DNA of 64,000 bases from Flavisolibacter ginsenosidimutans. Lineage in GTDB: Bacteria > Bacteroidota > Bacteroidia > Chitinophagales > Chitinophagaceae. The notes below the pieces were generated by a model. It was not told the DNA's origin and did not search any database. It was given only the letters and a program-made list of their open reading frames with translations. The DNA is taken from positions 1,674,001 through 1,738,000 of the forward strand of contig NZ_CP042433.1 in assembly GCF_007970805.1 (NCBI RefSeq), read 5' to 3'. The first letter of the stretch is position 1. Every line of letters starts with the position of its first letter. Positions 47,695-55,644 of the stretch are shown here, in pieces. The position numbers and the translations under genes were made by a program.

Positions 47695-48755
47695 AAACCG
47701 TAGCTGTTTAAGATGTCCTGAACCTTTATTGGTTTGCCTGTTTCCAACGAACTGTCCATTGCCTGCAACAAAGCAATCGTTCCAATGCCTTCCTGCATGT
47801 CGGGATAAGCAGTAAAGCTTTGCTCGATGCTATCGGCGAAATAGTCCAAATAATTTTGGTACTCGCCAGCATGATGGCTTTGTCCTTCAAAACGGAAATA
47901 ATGTTTCATCACTTCATCGCCCCAACGAATAATTTTTTCCTCTCCTGTTTTATCGGTGATGGAATAACGCAGTTCGTGGTAATCGGCTTGCGAAGCGCCT
48001 TCGGTGCAACGAAGAAGGGTGCTCATACCGCTGTCGCGGTCTGCGGGTTGTGTCGGTCCTGTGTAAGCGCCGCTGACTCTTGCAATGCGTCCGTCTGCCG
48101 CTTTAAAGATGAAGTGCATCGTGTCGTGATTTCTCAGACCTGCTTTGATGCCGTTGCTGCTAATCATGCCGTAGCCCATGACTTCTTCGATGTCGGGCAA
48201 GTACCAACGAATAAAATCCGTGGGATGACTTAAGCCGCCGTACAACCATTTGAATGATTGTAGTAATGACCAGCCTTTTTTTAAGAACCAACGATGATCA
48301 GCGTGGTAGTAAGCTTCGATGGTGATGAGTTCACCAATCAAGCCAACTTCGTAATCTTTTCGCTGCCGTTTAGCGGGTTCAAAGAAGCGTGAACTTTGTC
48401 CGACGAAAACTTTCTTGCCGCTTTTGGCTTGTAAATCCAAGAGTTCTTTTGCCCTTGATAAATCATCAATGAAAGGCTTGGTGCAGATAACGTGTTTTCC
48501 GTGTGATAAAGCTTGTTGGATGTGTTGTGCGTGCAAATGGTCTGGCGTGTAAATGGCAACAACGTCGATGTCTTTGTCATCCAACATTTGCTGATAGGAC
48601 GTTGTGTAATTTGAGAAGTCGAATTCCTTTGCCCGTTGCCTGCACAATTCTTCGTTCACATCGCAGATCGTTTTCAATTCGTACTTCTCGCTGCTTAATG
48701 CAGCAGAGATTGTGCTTCGCCCTTCACCCAATCCTAAAATTCCAAGCCTCAACAT
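47691..48755 (-). CDS. Gfo/Idh/MocA-family sugar dehydrogenase, first gene of the RLP operon
   Basis: A 354-residue oxidoreductase. The Rossmann start is LGILGLGEGRSTISA, an unusual GxGxGxS variant; the catalytic lysine block reads CTKPFIDD near residue 93, and GGLSHPTDFIRWYLP near residue 180 supplies the substrate His. It starts 16 bp after the GH141-like gene stop and is coupled by ATGA to the symporter. D-apiose dehydrogenase ApdG belongs to this family, so an aldose-to-lactone oxidation feeding the RuBisCO-like pathway is a reasonable hypothesis, not proof. It shares little beyond the fold with the other Gfo/Idh protein at 23573. Confidence 0.87.
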   Translation of the reverse strand: MLRLGILGLGEGRSTISAALSSEKYELKTICDVNEELCRQRAKEFDFSNYTTSYQQMLDDKDIDVVAIYTPDHLHAQHIQQALSHGKHVICTKPFIDDLSRAKELLDLQAKSGKKVFVGQSSRFFEPAKRQRKDYEVGLIGELITIEAYYHADHRWFLKKGWSLLQSFKWLYGGLSHPTDFIRWYLPDIEEVMGYGMISSNGIKAGLRNHDTMHFIFKAADGRIARVSGAYTGPTQPADRDSGMSTLLRCTEGASQADYHELRYSITDKTGEEKIIRWGDEVMKHYFRFEGQSHHAGEYQNYLDYFADSIEQSFTAYPDMQEGIGTIALLQAMDSSLETGKPIKVQDILNSYGL

Positions 48756-48771
48756 TCTTAATTTTTAATTA

Positions 48772-51273
48772 TCAATTATTAATTCTTTGTAAAAAAACCC
48801 ACGTCTCTCCTTTCTTCGTGCCTTGAATGCCTTCTTGATATTTCGCCATGCGGCGATTCCATTCCTCCACTCTTGGATTGTTCTCGGTTGTTTTTGGATT
48901 CAGCTTATCCAGGCTCTCCCCTTTCGGAATGTTGATGACCAACATTAACTGTCGGCCGTTTTTATACACCAATAGCTGCTGAAAGTTTGCCTTGCAAAAA
49001 CCATTGGACACTTCGGGCCATTTTTGAAACTGCGTAGCGTGATAATCGAGATATTCTTTTTGCAACTTGGCATTGTTCACCAAATTTGCTGTGAGCAAAA
49101 TGTTGTCCCATTCTCTTGCCGTTGTTGTATCGCCGCAATGAGTTCGGTTGAATTCGTAAAACGCATCCTCGTAAAGCTTCACTTTTAAATCGGGAAAACT
49201 TTTTTCAAGTTTTCGTTTGAGTTGTGAAGCATCACCCACTTTATCATAAAGCACCAAGTGATTTTGCCAGCTATAAAATTGAGTTGAATAAACATCCGCC
49301 TCCGCGAAAGCTTGTTTCACTCTACCTACATCCACTGTTTGGCCTGATGGCGCAATTAACTCGAATACTACTGGCAACTCATGGGTAATTTCCTGCCTAG
49401 TATTGAAAACAATTTTATTCCTTAACAAAGAACGATAAGCCGGTTGCAACCCTGAAATGTTCTTTACACTGTCGTTCACCATTGGTCCATTGTTCTCCCA
49501 AACATTGCCCGGGCCATTTGCGTTTTGCAAAAACTTTTTTGACGGCGTCCAATTGTTTTTTACCGTGATGTACGACGACCCTTCGTCGCTGTAGAGATAA
49601 AACCAATGATGTGGCAAATGTGCGTACGGCGCTTTGTAAATGCTGTCGGCATAATTGTCGGTAATGAATGTATTTGGCTGTGCGCTCAAGGTATAAATCG
49701 CTGCTACGTCGTACATGTGCTGTGCGTAGCGAACGATTCTGTTGGCAGCAACACGATTGTTTTGCATCACATTCTTGTCTTTAGTCCAACCCCAACCGAG
49801 TGAAATACCCGTGTAAGGAAGTTCAGACAAATCATTGTGCGAAATGGTTGTAGATCGAACATAACCTGCACCAATCCCCACACAGCCCCAATCTTCAGTC
49901 CCAACGTTGTTGACTAAATTGTTTTCGATGGAAATGTTTTCAGTCACCTCTCTTTCATCAGCGGAGTTATATGCCAAATGCGTTTCCGTTGCTTCGTCCG
50001 AAAACACACCGGCGAGGATGGCGTTACCTCCCACGTCTTGAAAAGAATTGCCGATGATGGAACTATTCTTTATGCCTTTGCCAAAATCCAAACCTGTTGA
50101 TGCAAGATGCGTGAACGTGCAGTTTTCAAAAGCAATACCGTTTGCAAAAGATACTTCCACCGATGCCGATGGTCGCCCAAGCCAAGCCTGGTTTTCCAAG
50201 GTCTTTTTCTCCGGCGTGCCGGGCACTTTTAGTTTGTACGCATCAAGCATGAACAAGCCCGCTTGCAACGGCACGTGGCCTTGTTGCGATGGCCGCATCC
50301 ACGTTGTGTGCTGAAAAGAAATTCCTTTAACGCTAAAATTAGATACGGGCCTTTCTGCGGTTCCTTCCACTTTTACCAATGTCTCCAAAACCGGTGCAAC
50401 AACCGTTGTCGTAGTCATGTTCTCACCGCTTCGCGGCCAGTAATAAAGCTTGCGTGTTTTTTTATCGAGATACCATTCGCCAGGACTGTCCAAAAACTGA
50501 AGCGCATTAACCAAATTGAAAGCAGAATTGCCCGTCTCCGATGAAATCCAAGGCGAAGGCCAGGGATGTTCGGATTGAATGTGACTTTCGGGCTGATAAA
50601 AATGCAACAGGGCGCTATCTCCTTTTACCTCCATTGACTTGATGCGAAGAATGGCAATGGCCCACCATTGATGAATGAACATCTCCATGCCTTCTACTTT
50701 CGAAACATCAACAGCCGGTTTCGGTATCCAACAGCTTTCTGTTTTTTTATTCCAGGAAAGAATGCGGCTCATTGTATCGCCGTTGTACGCTTTCGCACGA
50801 ACGGCTTTTTGGTTGTTGATGTAAAGCTGACGGAAGTCGAGCAAATCACCGCCAAGGGTTGGCGCATCTGTAACCCAAATTTTGCCTTGCGCCTTTTTTG
50901 ACAAACCAACAACCGGCGTAGTAAGTTTCTTCCATCCTTTCACATCAATGCCGCCGCTAAAAATCGGCTGTGCACCCGGCGCAGCTTCAATGGTTGTTGG
51001 ACTGCTTGCTGTTCCGGCATCTTCGGGACGAACAAACAAAGGTTCAGTAAAGCGATACACACCGTCACCAACAACAATGTGAATGCCGTTGACAATCGCA
51101 GCATCGTTCAAACGCCGCATTTCGCGGGCCTTTCGCAAAGCCATTGTCACGGAAGCAAGCGGCTTTTCCTTCGTGCCATCAGCGGTATCGGTGCCGTTCA
51201 CAGCAACATAAATTTGCGCAGAAGCAGCGCAAGACAGGAGAAGAAAAAACAGAACAACAATTGTTTGTCGCAT
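48772..51273 (-). CDS. Secreted GH141-like beta-helix fused to L-rhamnose mutarotase domain
   Basis: An 833-residue exported protein; signal peptide ends AASAQ at residue 20. Residues about 20-620 form a right-handed parallel beta-helix of GH141/pectate-lyase-like type (IYVAVNGTDTADGTKEKPLA, FRQLYINNQKAVRAKAYNG, then repeated INISIENN- and TTISHNDL-like coils). GH141 contains the rhamnogalacturonan-II alpha-L-fucosidase of Bacteroides. Residues about 640-833 contain two ferredoxin-like segments; the second (MLVINIPKGESLD, then RMAKYQEGIQGTKKGETW) matches the L-rhamnose mutarotase family. RhaM normally interconverts rhamnose anomers in the cytoplasm, so its fusion to a secreted beta-helix is unusual. 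Confidence 0.8.
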   Translation of the reverse strand: MRQTIVVLFFLLLSCAASAQIYVAVNGTDTADGTKEKPLASVTMALRKAREMRRLNDAAIVNGIHIVVGDGVYRFTEPLFVRPEDAGTASSPTTIEAAPGAQPIFSGGIDVKGWKKLTTPVVGLSKKAQGKIWVTDAPTLGGDLLDFRQLYINNQKAVRAKAYNGDTMSRILSWNKKTESCWIPKPAVDVSKVEGMEMFIHQWWAIAILRIKSMEVKGDSALLHFYQPESHIQSEHPWPSPWISSETGNSAFNLVNALQFLDSPGEWYLDKKTRKLYYWPRSGENMTTTTVVAPVLETLVKVEGTAERPVSNFSVKGISFQHTTWMRPSQQGHVPLQAGLFMLDAYKLKVPGTPEKKTLENQAWLGRPSASVEVSFANGIAFENCTFTHLASTGLDFGKGIKNSSIIGNSFQDVGGNAILAGVFSDEATETHLAYNSADEREVTENISIENNLVNNVGTEDWGCVGIGAGYVRSTTISHNDLSELPYTGISLGWGWTKDKNVMQNNRVAANRIVRYAQHMYDVAAIYTLSAQPNTFITDNYADSIYKAPYAHLPHHWFYLYSDEGSSYITVKNNWTPSKKFLQNANGPGNVWENNGPMVNDSVKNISGLQPAYRSLLRNKIVFNTRQEITHELPVVFELIAPSGQTVDVGRVKQAFAEADVYSTQFYSWQNHLVLYDKVGDASQLKRKLEKSFPDLKVKLYEDAFYEFNRTHCGDTTTAREWDNILLTANLVNNAKLQKEYLDYHATQFQKWPEVSNGFCKANFQQLLVYKNGRQLMLVINIPKGESLDKLNPKTTENNPRVEEWNRRMAKYQEGIQGTKKGETWVFLQRINN

Positions 51274-51290
51274 GATTGATGAAGACCTTG

Positions 51291-52178
51291 TTAATTCGCT
51301 GGAATGTTTTGAAAAATGGATTTGACGTAAGCCGTATTGGCGCCAAAATTTTTCTTGACGTTCCTTGGTTCTTTTGCGTCGCGTGAACGTTCAATCACCA
51401 GCCAACCGCTCCAGCCCATTTTATCAAGCGTTCTCTTTACTTCAAGCATGTTGATTTTCGGATCGTTTTGCAACCATACACCGTCATCATCGGTACAATG
51501 AATTTGCACGATGTATTTCTTGCCAAGCGTTTCGAGTTCCTTGTTCAGATCGCGGCCGTTTTTGATGGCATTGGAAAAATTAAAATAGCTTTTAATAGCC
51601 GGAGAGTTCACATCTTTCAGCAAGGCTAATTCGCCTTTTGCATCCAACGCAGTTTCGATACCGATGACAACCTTTGCTTTTTCCGCCATCTTGCCGGCAA
51701 TTTTTAAACGGCTTACAACCGAGTCCCGCAACTCTGGTTTCTTTACCAAATCACATTGCACGCCGAGCGGAAGAAAAGCAACTTTCACGTTCATCAATTT
51801 CATCGTTTCAATACAGTCCTGGATGGATTGAATAAATTGTTCGCGCTGACAAAACGATTGCGCATAATAACCGGTCATACCAAGCGATGGAATCTGCAGG
51901 CTTAATTCTTTTGCTTTGTTCAGAAACTGTTGCCGCACAGAATCAATCAACAGGCTGTTCTCAAAAGTTGGACGATTTCCCAAGCCACCCATGTCAATCT
52001 CCACACCGTCGGCGCCAATGTCTTTTGTCAATTGCAGCGCTCCAAGCTTTTGTCGTTTCAACAACATCAAATCAATCAGGGCAACTTTGTAACGCTGTTT
52101 GGATAAATTGTCTTGCGCAAAAACATGCAGGCAATTGCAAGCAAGAACGAGAAGAAAAATTTTACGTAGTGAAGTCAT
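51291..52178 (-). CDS. Exported sugar-phosphate isomerase/epimerase-like TIM barrel
   Basis: A 295-residue protein with a signal peptide (MTSLRKIFLLVLACNCLHVFAQ) and a xylose-isomerase-like TIM barrel. Recognisable strands are LTKDIGADGVEIDMGG, VVIGIETALDAKGELALL, VQIHCTDDDG and WSGWLVIERSRD, where the Glu, His and Glu positions are those that normally bind the metal. Export of this fold is common in Bacteroidota polysaccharide loci, but the reactions are mostly unassigned. Some members act on 3-keto-glycosides together with Gfo/Idh oxidoreductases. The gene sits 5 bp after the esterase stop and 17 bp before the GH141-like gene. Confidence 0.82.
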   Translation of the reverse strand: MTSLRKIFLLVLACNCLHVFAQDNLSKQRYKVALIDLMLLKRQKLGALQLTKDIGADGVEIDMGGLGNRPTFENSLLIDSVRQQFLNKAKELSLQIPSLGMTGYYAQSFCQREQFIQSIQDCIETMKLMNVKVAFLPLGVQCDLVKKPELRDSVVSRLKIAGKMAEKAKVVIGIETALDAKGELALLKDVNSPAIKSYFNFSNAIKNGRDLNKELETLGKKYIVQIHCTDDDGVWLQNDPKINMLEVKRTLDKMGWSGWLVIERSRDAKEPRNVKKNFGANTAYVKSIFQNIPAN

Positions 52179-52183
52179 CGTGA

Positions 52184-53602
52184 TTATTGAACTGCGTCGT
52201 TAAAAATTTTTGTTACGTTATCGAAACCTTTTACAGCATTCGAAGGAAGGTTCTCGCCTTTGTCGCCAAACACTTTCAGTACATTGTCTTTTTCAATCGT
52301 TACACCTGCTTCATCAAACTCACCCTTCGCATTTTTTACTGAAGTTGTGTTCAAGCCAAATTGCCTTGCGATGAACGCATACATGGCCCTGCGTTTGTTG
52401 ATGCCGTAGTCGTGTTTGTCGGTAGGGATGTGTGCGTTTTGCACGGACTCCGTTTTACCGTAGAAGCCATAGATTCTTTGCAGGAACGGAAACTCGTTTT
52501 CCGGAACGTGCTGCGTCCAATCGCCGCCGTCGGAAACGACGAGCATGGGCCGCGGAGCCGCTATGGCAGCAATTTCCGCATTGTTTGTTCCGCCGCCGCA
52601 CAAGTGCACGCCCATGCCGCTTTCGCAGGGACAACCGCCACTGTGATAAGATGAAAGCATGGCCACAGGAACGCTCAACGTGATGCGCTTATCCAACGCA
52701 GTCATGAGCATGGTTTGACTGCCACCGCCTGAAGCACCTGTGATCGCCACACGGCTCGTATCAACATTTTTTAACGATAATAAATAGTCGAGTATGCGTT
52801 CGGTGTTGAGTACTTGTATGCTTTGCACCAAGCTTCTGCGGTGGTCAGCCGGACTGATTTGCAAAATGCTTTCACCTTCCCAGCCAAACAAGTCGTAACT
52901 AAACGCCATGGTGCCCATTTTCGCTTGCATGGCGCAACGGTACTGGCAATCTTCGCGGTAACGGCCGCGGGCAAAATGTCCATCGGGATTCAATATCACC
53001 GGCAACTTGCCTTTTGCTTTCAACGGACGATAAAGGGAACCGCATACGTAAAGCCCCGGTAGTGTTTCAATGGCAATGTTTTGCACGGTGTAATCGGCAA
53101 ACTTTCGTAGCGGTGTGATGATTGGTTTTGAAGAAGGACGTGCCGGCATTTTGCTCAAACGAAGTGCAGACCAGAAACAGGTTCGTAAAGAATCTTTTCG
53201 CTTTTGCCAGCTTTGTTCATCGCTATATAAGGATGAGAGATAAGCCAATTGCTCTTTGCCTTCTTCTACCGTTTTTAAATGATATTGGTATGCTTGGAGT
53301 TTGTACCGCTTGTCGCCTTCTTTTGCGAAGGTCAGGTCTTGCGAGGACAAAATATTGTTCAGGGTTTCTTCCAACAACGGCCGAAAACGCCAATCGGCAT
53401 ACGTCACCCACTTGTCTTTAACCAATTCTTCAGGGTAACGAATGGCCACACCGAAGCGGTTTTGAATTTCTGCAATGACTTCTTTCAACGGTTTGCGAAA
53501 CTGGTCGTCGGAGGTTTGCGCAAATACACATAACGAAAGAAGCAAAGCAAACAACAAGCCGCAAAATTTGTATCCAGAGAATGCTGTTTTTCGTTTCTTC
53601 AT
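52184..53602 (-). CDS. STN-like domain fused to alpha/beta-hydrolase esterase
   Basis: A 472-residue exported protein. The signal peptide ends CVFAQ at residue 29. Residues about 33-102 resemble an STN (secretin/TonB short N-terminal) domain: KPLKEVIAEIQNRFGVAIRY, then PLLEETLNNILSSQDLTF. Residues about 150-430 form an alpha/beta-hydrolase resembling acetyl-xylan-esterase-like proteins, with nucleophile S291 in ITGASGGGSQ and a probable catalytic His in TDKHDYGINKR near residue 404. It probably removes acetyl or other acyl groups from pectin in the periplasm. An STN domain on a hydrolase is unexpected; it normally occurs on TonB transporters and anti-sigma partners. Confidence 0.8.
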   Translation of the reverse strand: MKKRKTAFSGYKFCGLLFALLLSLCVFAQTSDDQFRKPLKEVIAEIQNRFGVAIRYPEELVKDKWVTYADWRFRPLLEETLNNILSSQDLTFAKEGDKRYKLQAYQYHLKTVEEGKEQLAYLSSLYSDEQSWQKRKDSLRTCFWSALRLSKMPARPSSKPIITPLRKFADYTVQNIAIETLPGLYVCGSLYRPLKAKGKLPVILNPDGHFARGRYREDCQYRCAMQAKMGTMAFSYDLFGWEGESILQISPADHRRSLVQSIQVLNTERILDYLLSLKNVDTSRVAITGASGGGSQTMLMTALDKRITLSVPVAMLSSYHSGGCPCESGMGVHLCGGGTNNAEIAAIAAPRPMLVVSDGGDWTQHVPENEFPFLQRIYGFYGKTESVQNAHIPTDKHDYGINKRRAMYAFIARQFGLNTTSVKNAKGEFDEAGVTIEKDNVLKVFGDKGENLPSNAVKGFDNVTKIFNDAVQ

Positions 53603-53623
53603 GTTCCGTTTTCTTTAAAAACG

Positions 53624-54757
53624 TTAATCACTTGTTACTTCGCCGGTTTTTGGTGCTTCGTATCCTTTTAGCGCGGGCCACTTGCCGTCAACAATCTTGA
53701 TTCCTTGCAGCTTCGAAGGATCAATCTTTACGTACTTGATTTTTTTTCTGCGCCAGGTATAAACGACGTGCACCATTCCATCCTTGCCTTGAATGATTGA
53801 CGGATAAGAATATTGACTGATGGGTGAATCTTCCAATATCGCAGCCGCATACCATGTTTTGCCATCAAACGAATACGCGAGGTTCAACGGCGTTCTTGCG
53901 CCTTTGCCGTTTTTCGCCGAATCGGGCGGCAGTACATGATTATAGACTAACAGTTGCCGTCCGTCTTTCAACGTCACGGCATCGGTTCCCGAATTATTGT
54001 TGGGCAATGTTGTTGGCGTTAACGGCGACCATGTTTTGCCGTTATCACCCGACCAACTTTCTATGATCGCTCTATTCTTGCTTCTTGCCAAAATTTGCAG
54101 TTTGCCATTTTTATAAGTGAGAATAGAAGGCTGAATCGCAGCCGATGTTTTGCCATCGTTAATCGGACCAATCATCATCCAGGTTTTGCCCGAATCTTTC
54201 GACGCTTCGAAATGAATCTTCCAACCGTCGCCTTCGGTGCTGGTTGGCGAGAGCAACAAACCGCTTGACAACATCACCGGTTTGTTTTTGATAGGCCCCA
54301 AAAACCATTCGGGCAATGCTTTCGCTGTTGACCATGTTTTGCCGTTGTCTTTCGATGTTTTCATCCAGCCTTTCCAGGTTGCGGGACTTGGGCCAATTTT
54401 GTAAAACAACAACAACTCTCCTTTCGGCACCTGGTACAAAACAGGGTTCCAGGTTGGATAACGAAGCTTGGCGTTCACGACGCCATCGGCTACAGATACG
54501 GGCTTTGTCCATTTACCGCTCACGTTGCGACTCACCCGAATTTCCACATCAGGATTGCGTTCTTTCGTTCCGCCAAACCATGCGGCCACAAGCCCTGCCG
54601 GTGTTTCCGCAATTGTTGCCGCATGGCTTTCAGGAAAAGACGCCGTATCAAAAATTGCTTCGTCAACCAATACTCCTTTCTGCCATTTGCTCAACTGTGC
54701 TTGTGCGCCAAAAGCGATTGTCATTAACGCCAGAAAAATAAGATTTGCTTTCATCAT
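53624..54757 (-). CDS. Secreted BNR-repeat sialidase-like beta-propeller
   Basis: A 377-residue exported protein: signal MMKANLIFLALMTIAFGAQAQ, then a six-bladed propeller with three clear Asp boxes (SKDNGKTWS, SKDSGKTWM, SGDNGKTWS). The opening ESHAATIAETPAGLVAAWFGG and ERNPDVEIRVSR contain the Arg/Asp positions typical of this sialidase-like branch. The branch is common in plant-polysaccharide loci where sialic acid is absent, so true sialidase activity is not assumed; cleavage of an ulosonic acid such as Kdo, or a rhamnosidase-like role, is possible. It follows the DUF3826 gene by 30 bp and precedes the esterase by 21 bp. Confidence 0.86.
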   Translation of the reverse strand: MMKANLIFLALMTIAFGAQAQLSKWQKGVLVDEAIFDTASFPESHAATIAETPAGLVAAWFGGTKERNPDVEIRVSRNVSGKWTKPVSVADGVVNAKLRYPTWNPVLYQVPKGELLLFYKIGPSPATWKGWMKTSKDNGKTWSTAKALPEWFLGPIKNKPVMLSSGLLLSPTSTEGDGWKIHFEASKDSGKTWMMIGPINDGKTSAAIQPSILTYKNGKLQILARSKNRAIIESWSGDNGKTWSPLTPTTLPNNNSGTDAVTLKDGRQLLVYNHVLPPDSAKNGKGARTPLNLAYSFDGKTWYAAAILEDSPISQYSYPSIIQGKDGMVHVVYTWRRKKIKYVKIDPSKLQGIKIVDGKWPALKGYEAPKTGEVTSD

Positions 54758-54787
54758 TCAACATTCATAATTCATAACTCATGATTC

Positions 54788-55498
54788 TCAATTCTTCTTC
54801 GCCGCTTCCTTCTCTTTCTTCACTTTATCAACGTAGGCTTTGAACAGTGCGTGCCAGTCGCGACCGTTACTGTTTAAGTACTGCTCGCACTTGGTTTTGT
54901 AGATTTCGAAAATGGCCGAAATTTCTTTCATGTTTTTGTAATCAATTGCCTGCTCTCTGGCCTGTTTCAAAAACCCAAGAATCTTCGCCTCTTCTTCCGG
55001 CTTTAAATCAGGAACAATGGCATGATAACCTTTCAAGGTGAAGTCGACTTTTCCAATCGTGTATTTATCAAGCACTGCTTCTACTTGTTCAGGCGTCAAC
55101 TCCGCTTTCAGCACATTCATCAGATCGTCGTGCACCGGTTTTGGAATCGTTGACGACACAATAATCTGCCGGTCCATCTCAGACAATTTATTGCCCGTTG
55201 CGGGATTTATGCCAGCCGGAACCAAAGTTGCCGGATGGTCGTTGTGCCAATCGCGAACGAGCTTTAAATGCGTTGCTATGGCCGTTCTCACCTTGGCCGC
55301 CTTTGCGGCATCGTTCAGTGAAAGTGCTGCCGTCCACTCGTCCGCTTTTTTATCAATTTCTATGTCCGATTTCGCTTTCGCATCTTCGGTTGTTTGTTTT
55401 ACTTGCGTTGGCTTTGCATCCGCCTGCGCAAAAACCGAAACGCTTGCAAGGCCCGTTACAAAAAAGAGCAGTAAAATTTTTGTTGAATATTTCTTCAT
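54788..55498 (-). CDS. Secreted DUF3826 protein
   Basis: A 236-residue exported protein with signal MKKYSTKILLLFFVTGLASV ending SVFAQ. The mature part is helical and charged, with the DUF3826 features WTAALSLNDAAKAAKVRTAI, VRDWHNDHP and LTPEQVEAVLDKYTIGKV. The ATG at 55498 is chosen because it begins the leader; the open frame continues upstream into a short-repeat copy. DUF3826 proteins occur in Bacteroidota pectin and rhamnogalacturonan loci next to GH78 and GH2 enzymes, but no activity is known. It follows the GH78 gene after 146 bp. Confidence 0.85.
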   Translation of the reverse strand: MKKYSTKILLLFFVTGLASVSVFAQADAKPTQVKQTTEDAKAKSDIEIDKKADEWTAALSLNDAAKAAKVRTAIATHLKLVRDWHNDHPATLVPAGINPATGNKLSEMDRQIIVSSTIPKPVHDDLMNVLKAELTPEQVEAVLDKYTIGKVDFTLKGYHAIVPDLKPEEEAKILGFLKQAREQAIDYKNMKEISAIFEIYKTKCEQYLNSNGRDWHALFKAYVDKVKKEKEAAKKN

Positions 55499-55512
55499 TG
55501 CTTGAATTTTAT

Positions 55513-55585
55513 TTTTTGTTACCGGCAACGGAACGCCCGTTAAGCTTCCCTTGCGTCGCACTCTTGTACGCTCGGTAATGCGGTT
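55513..55585 (+). repeat. Short dispersed repeat, copy 7
   Basis: Plus-strand copy 14 bp upstream of the DUF3826 start, with core CTTGCGTCGCACTCTTGTAC (55550-55569) and the TTTTTTGTTACCGGCAACGGAA block also seen in copy 5. Confidence 0.8.
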
Positions 55586-55644
55586 CGGCAATTCGTCTGC
55601 TTCAAACACAGACTGCATCAAATTGTAACGGCAAGCAACACCGC

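Noticed and set aside
53624..54757. True sialidase acting on sialic acid
   Set aside because: No sialic-acid catabolic or transport genes are present, and the neighbours are pectin-type enzymes; the BNR propeller alone does not fix the substrate.
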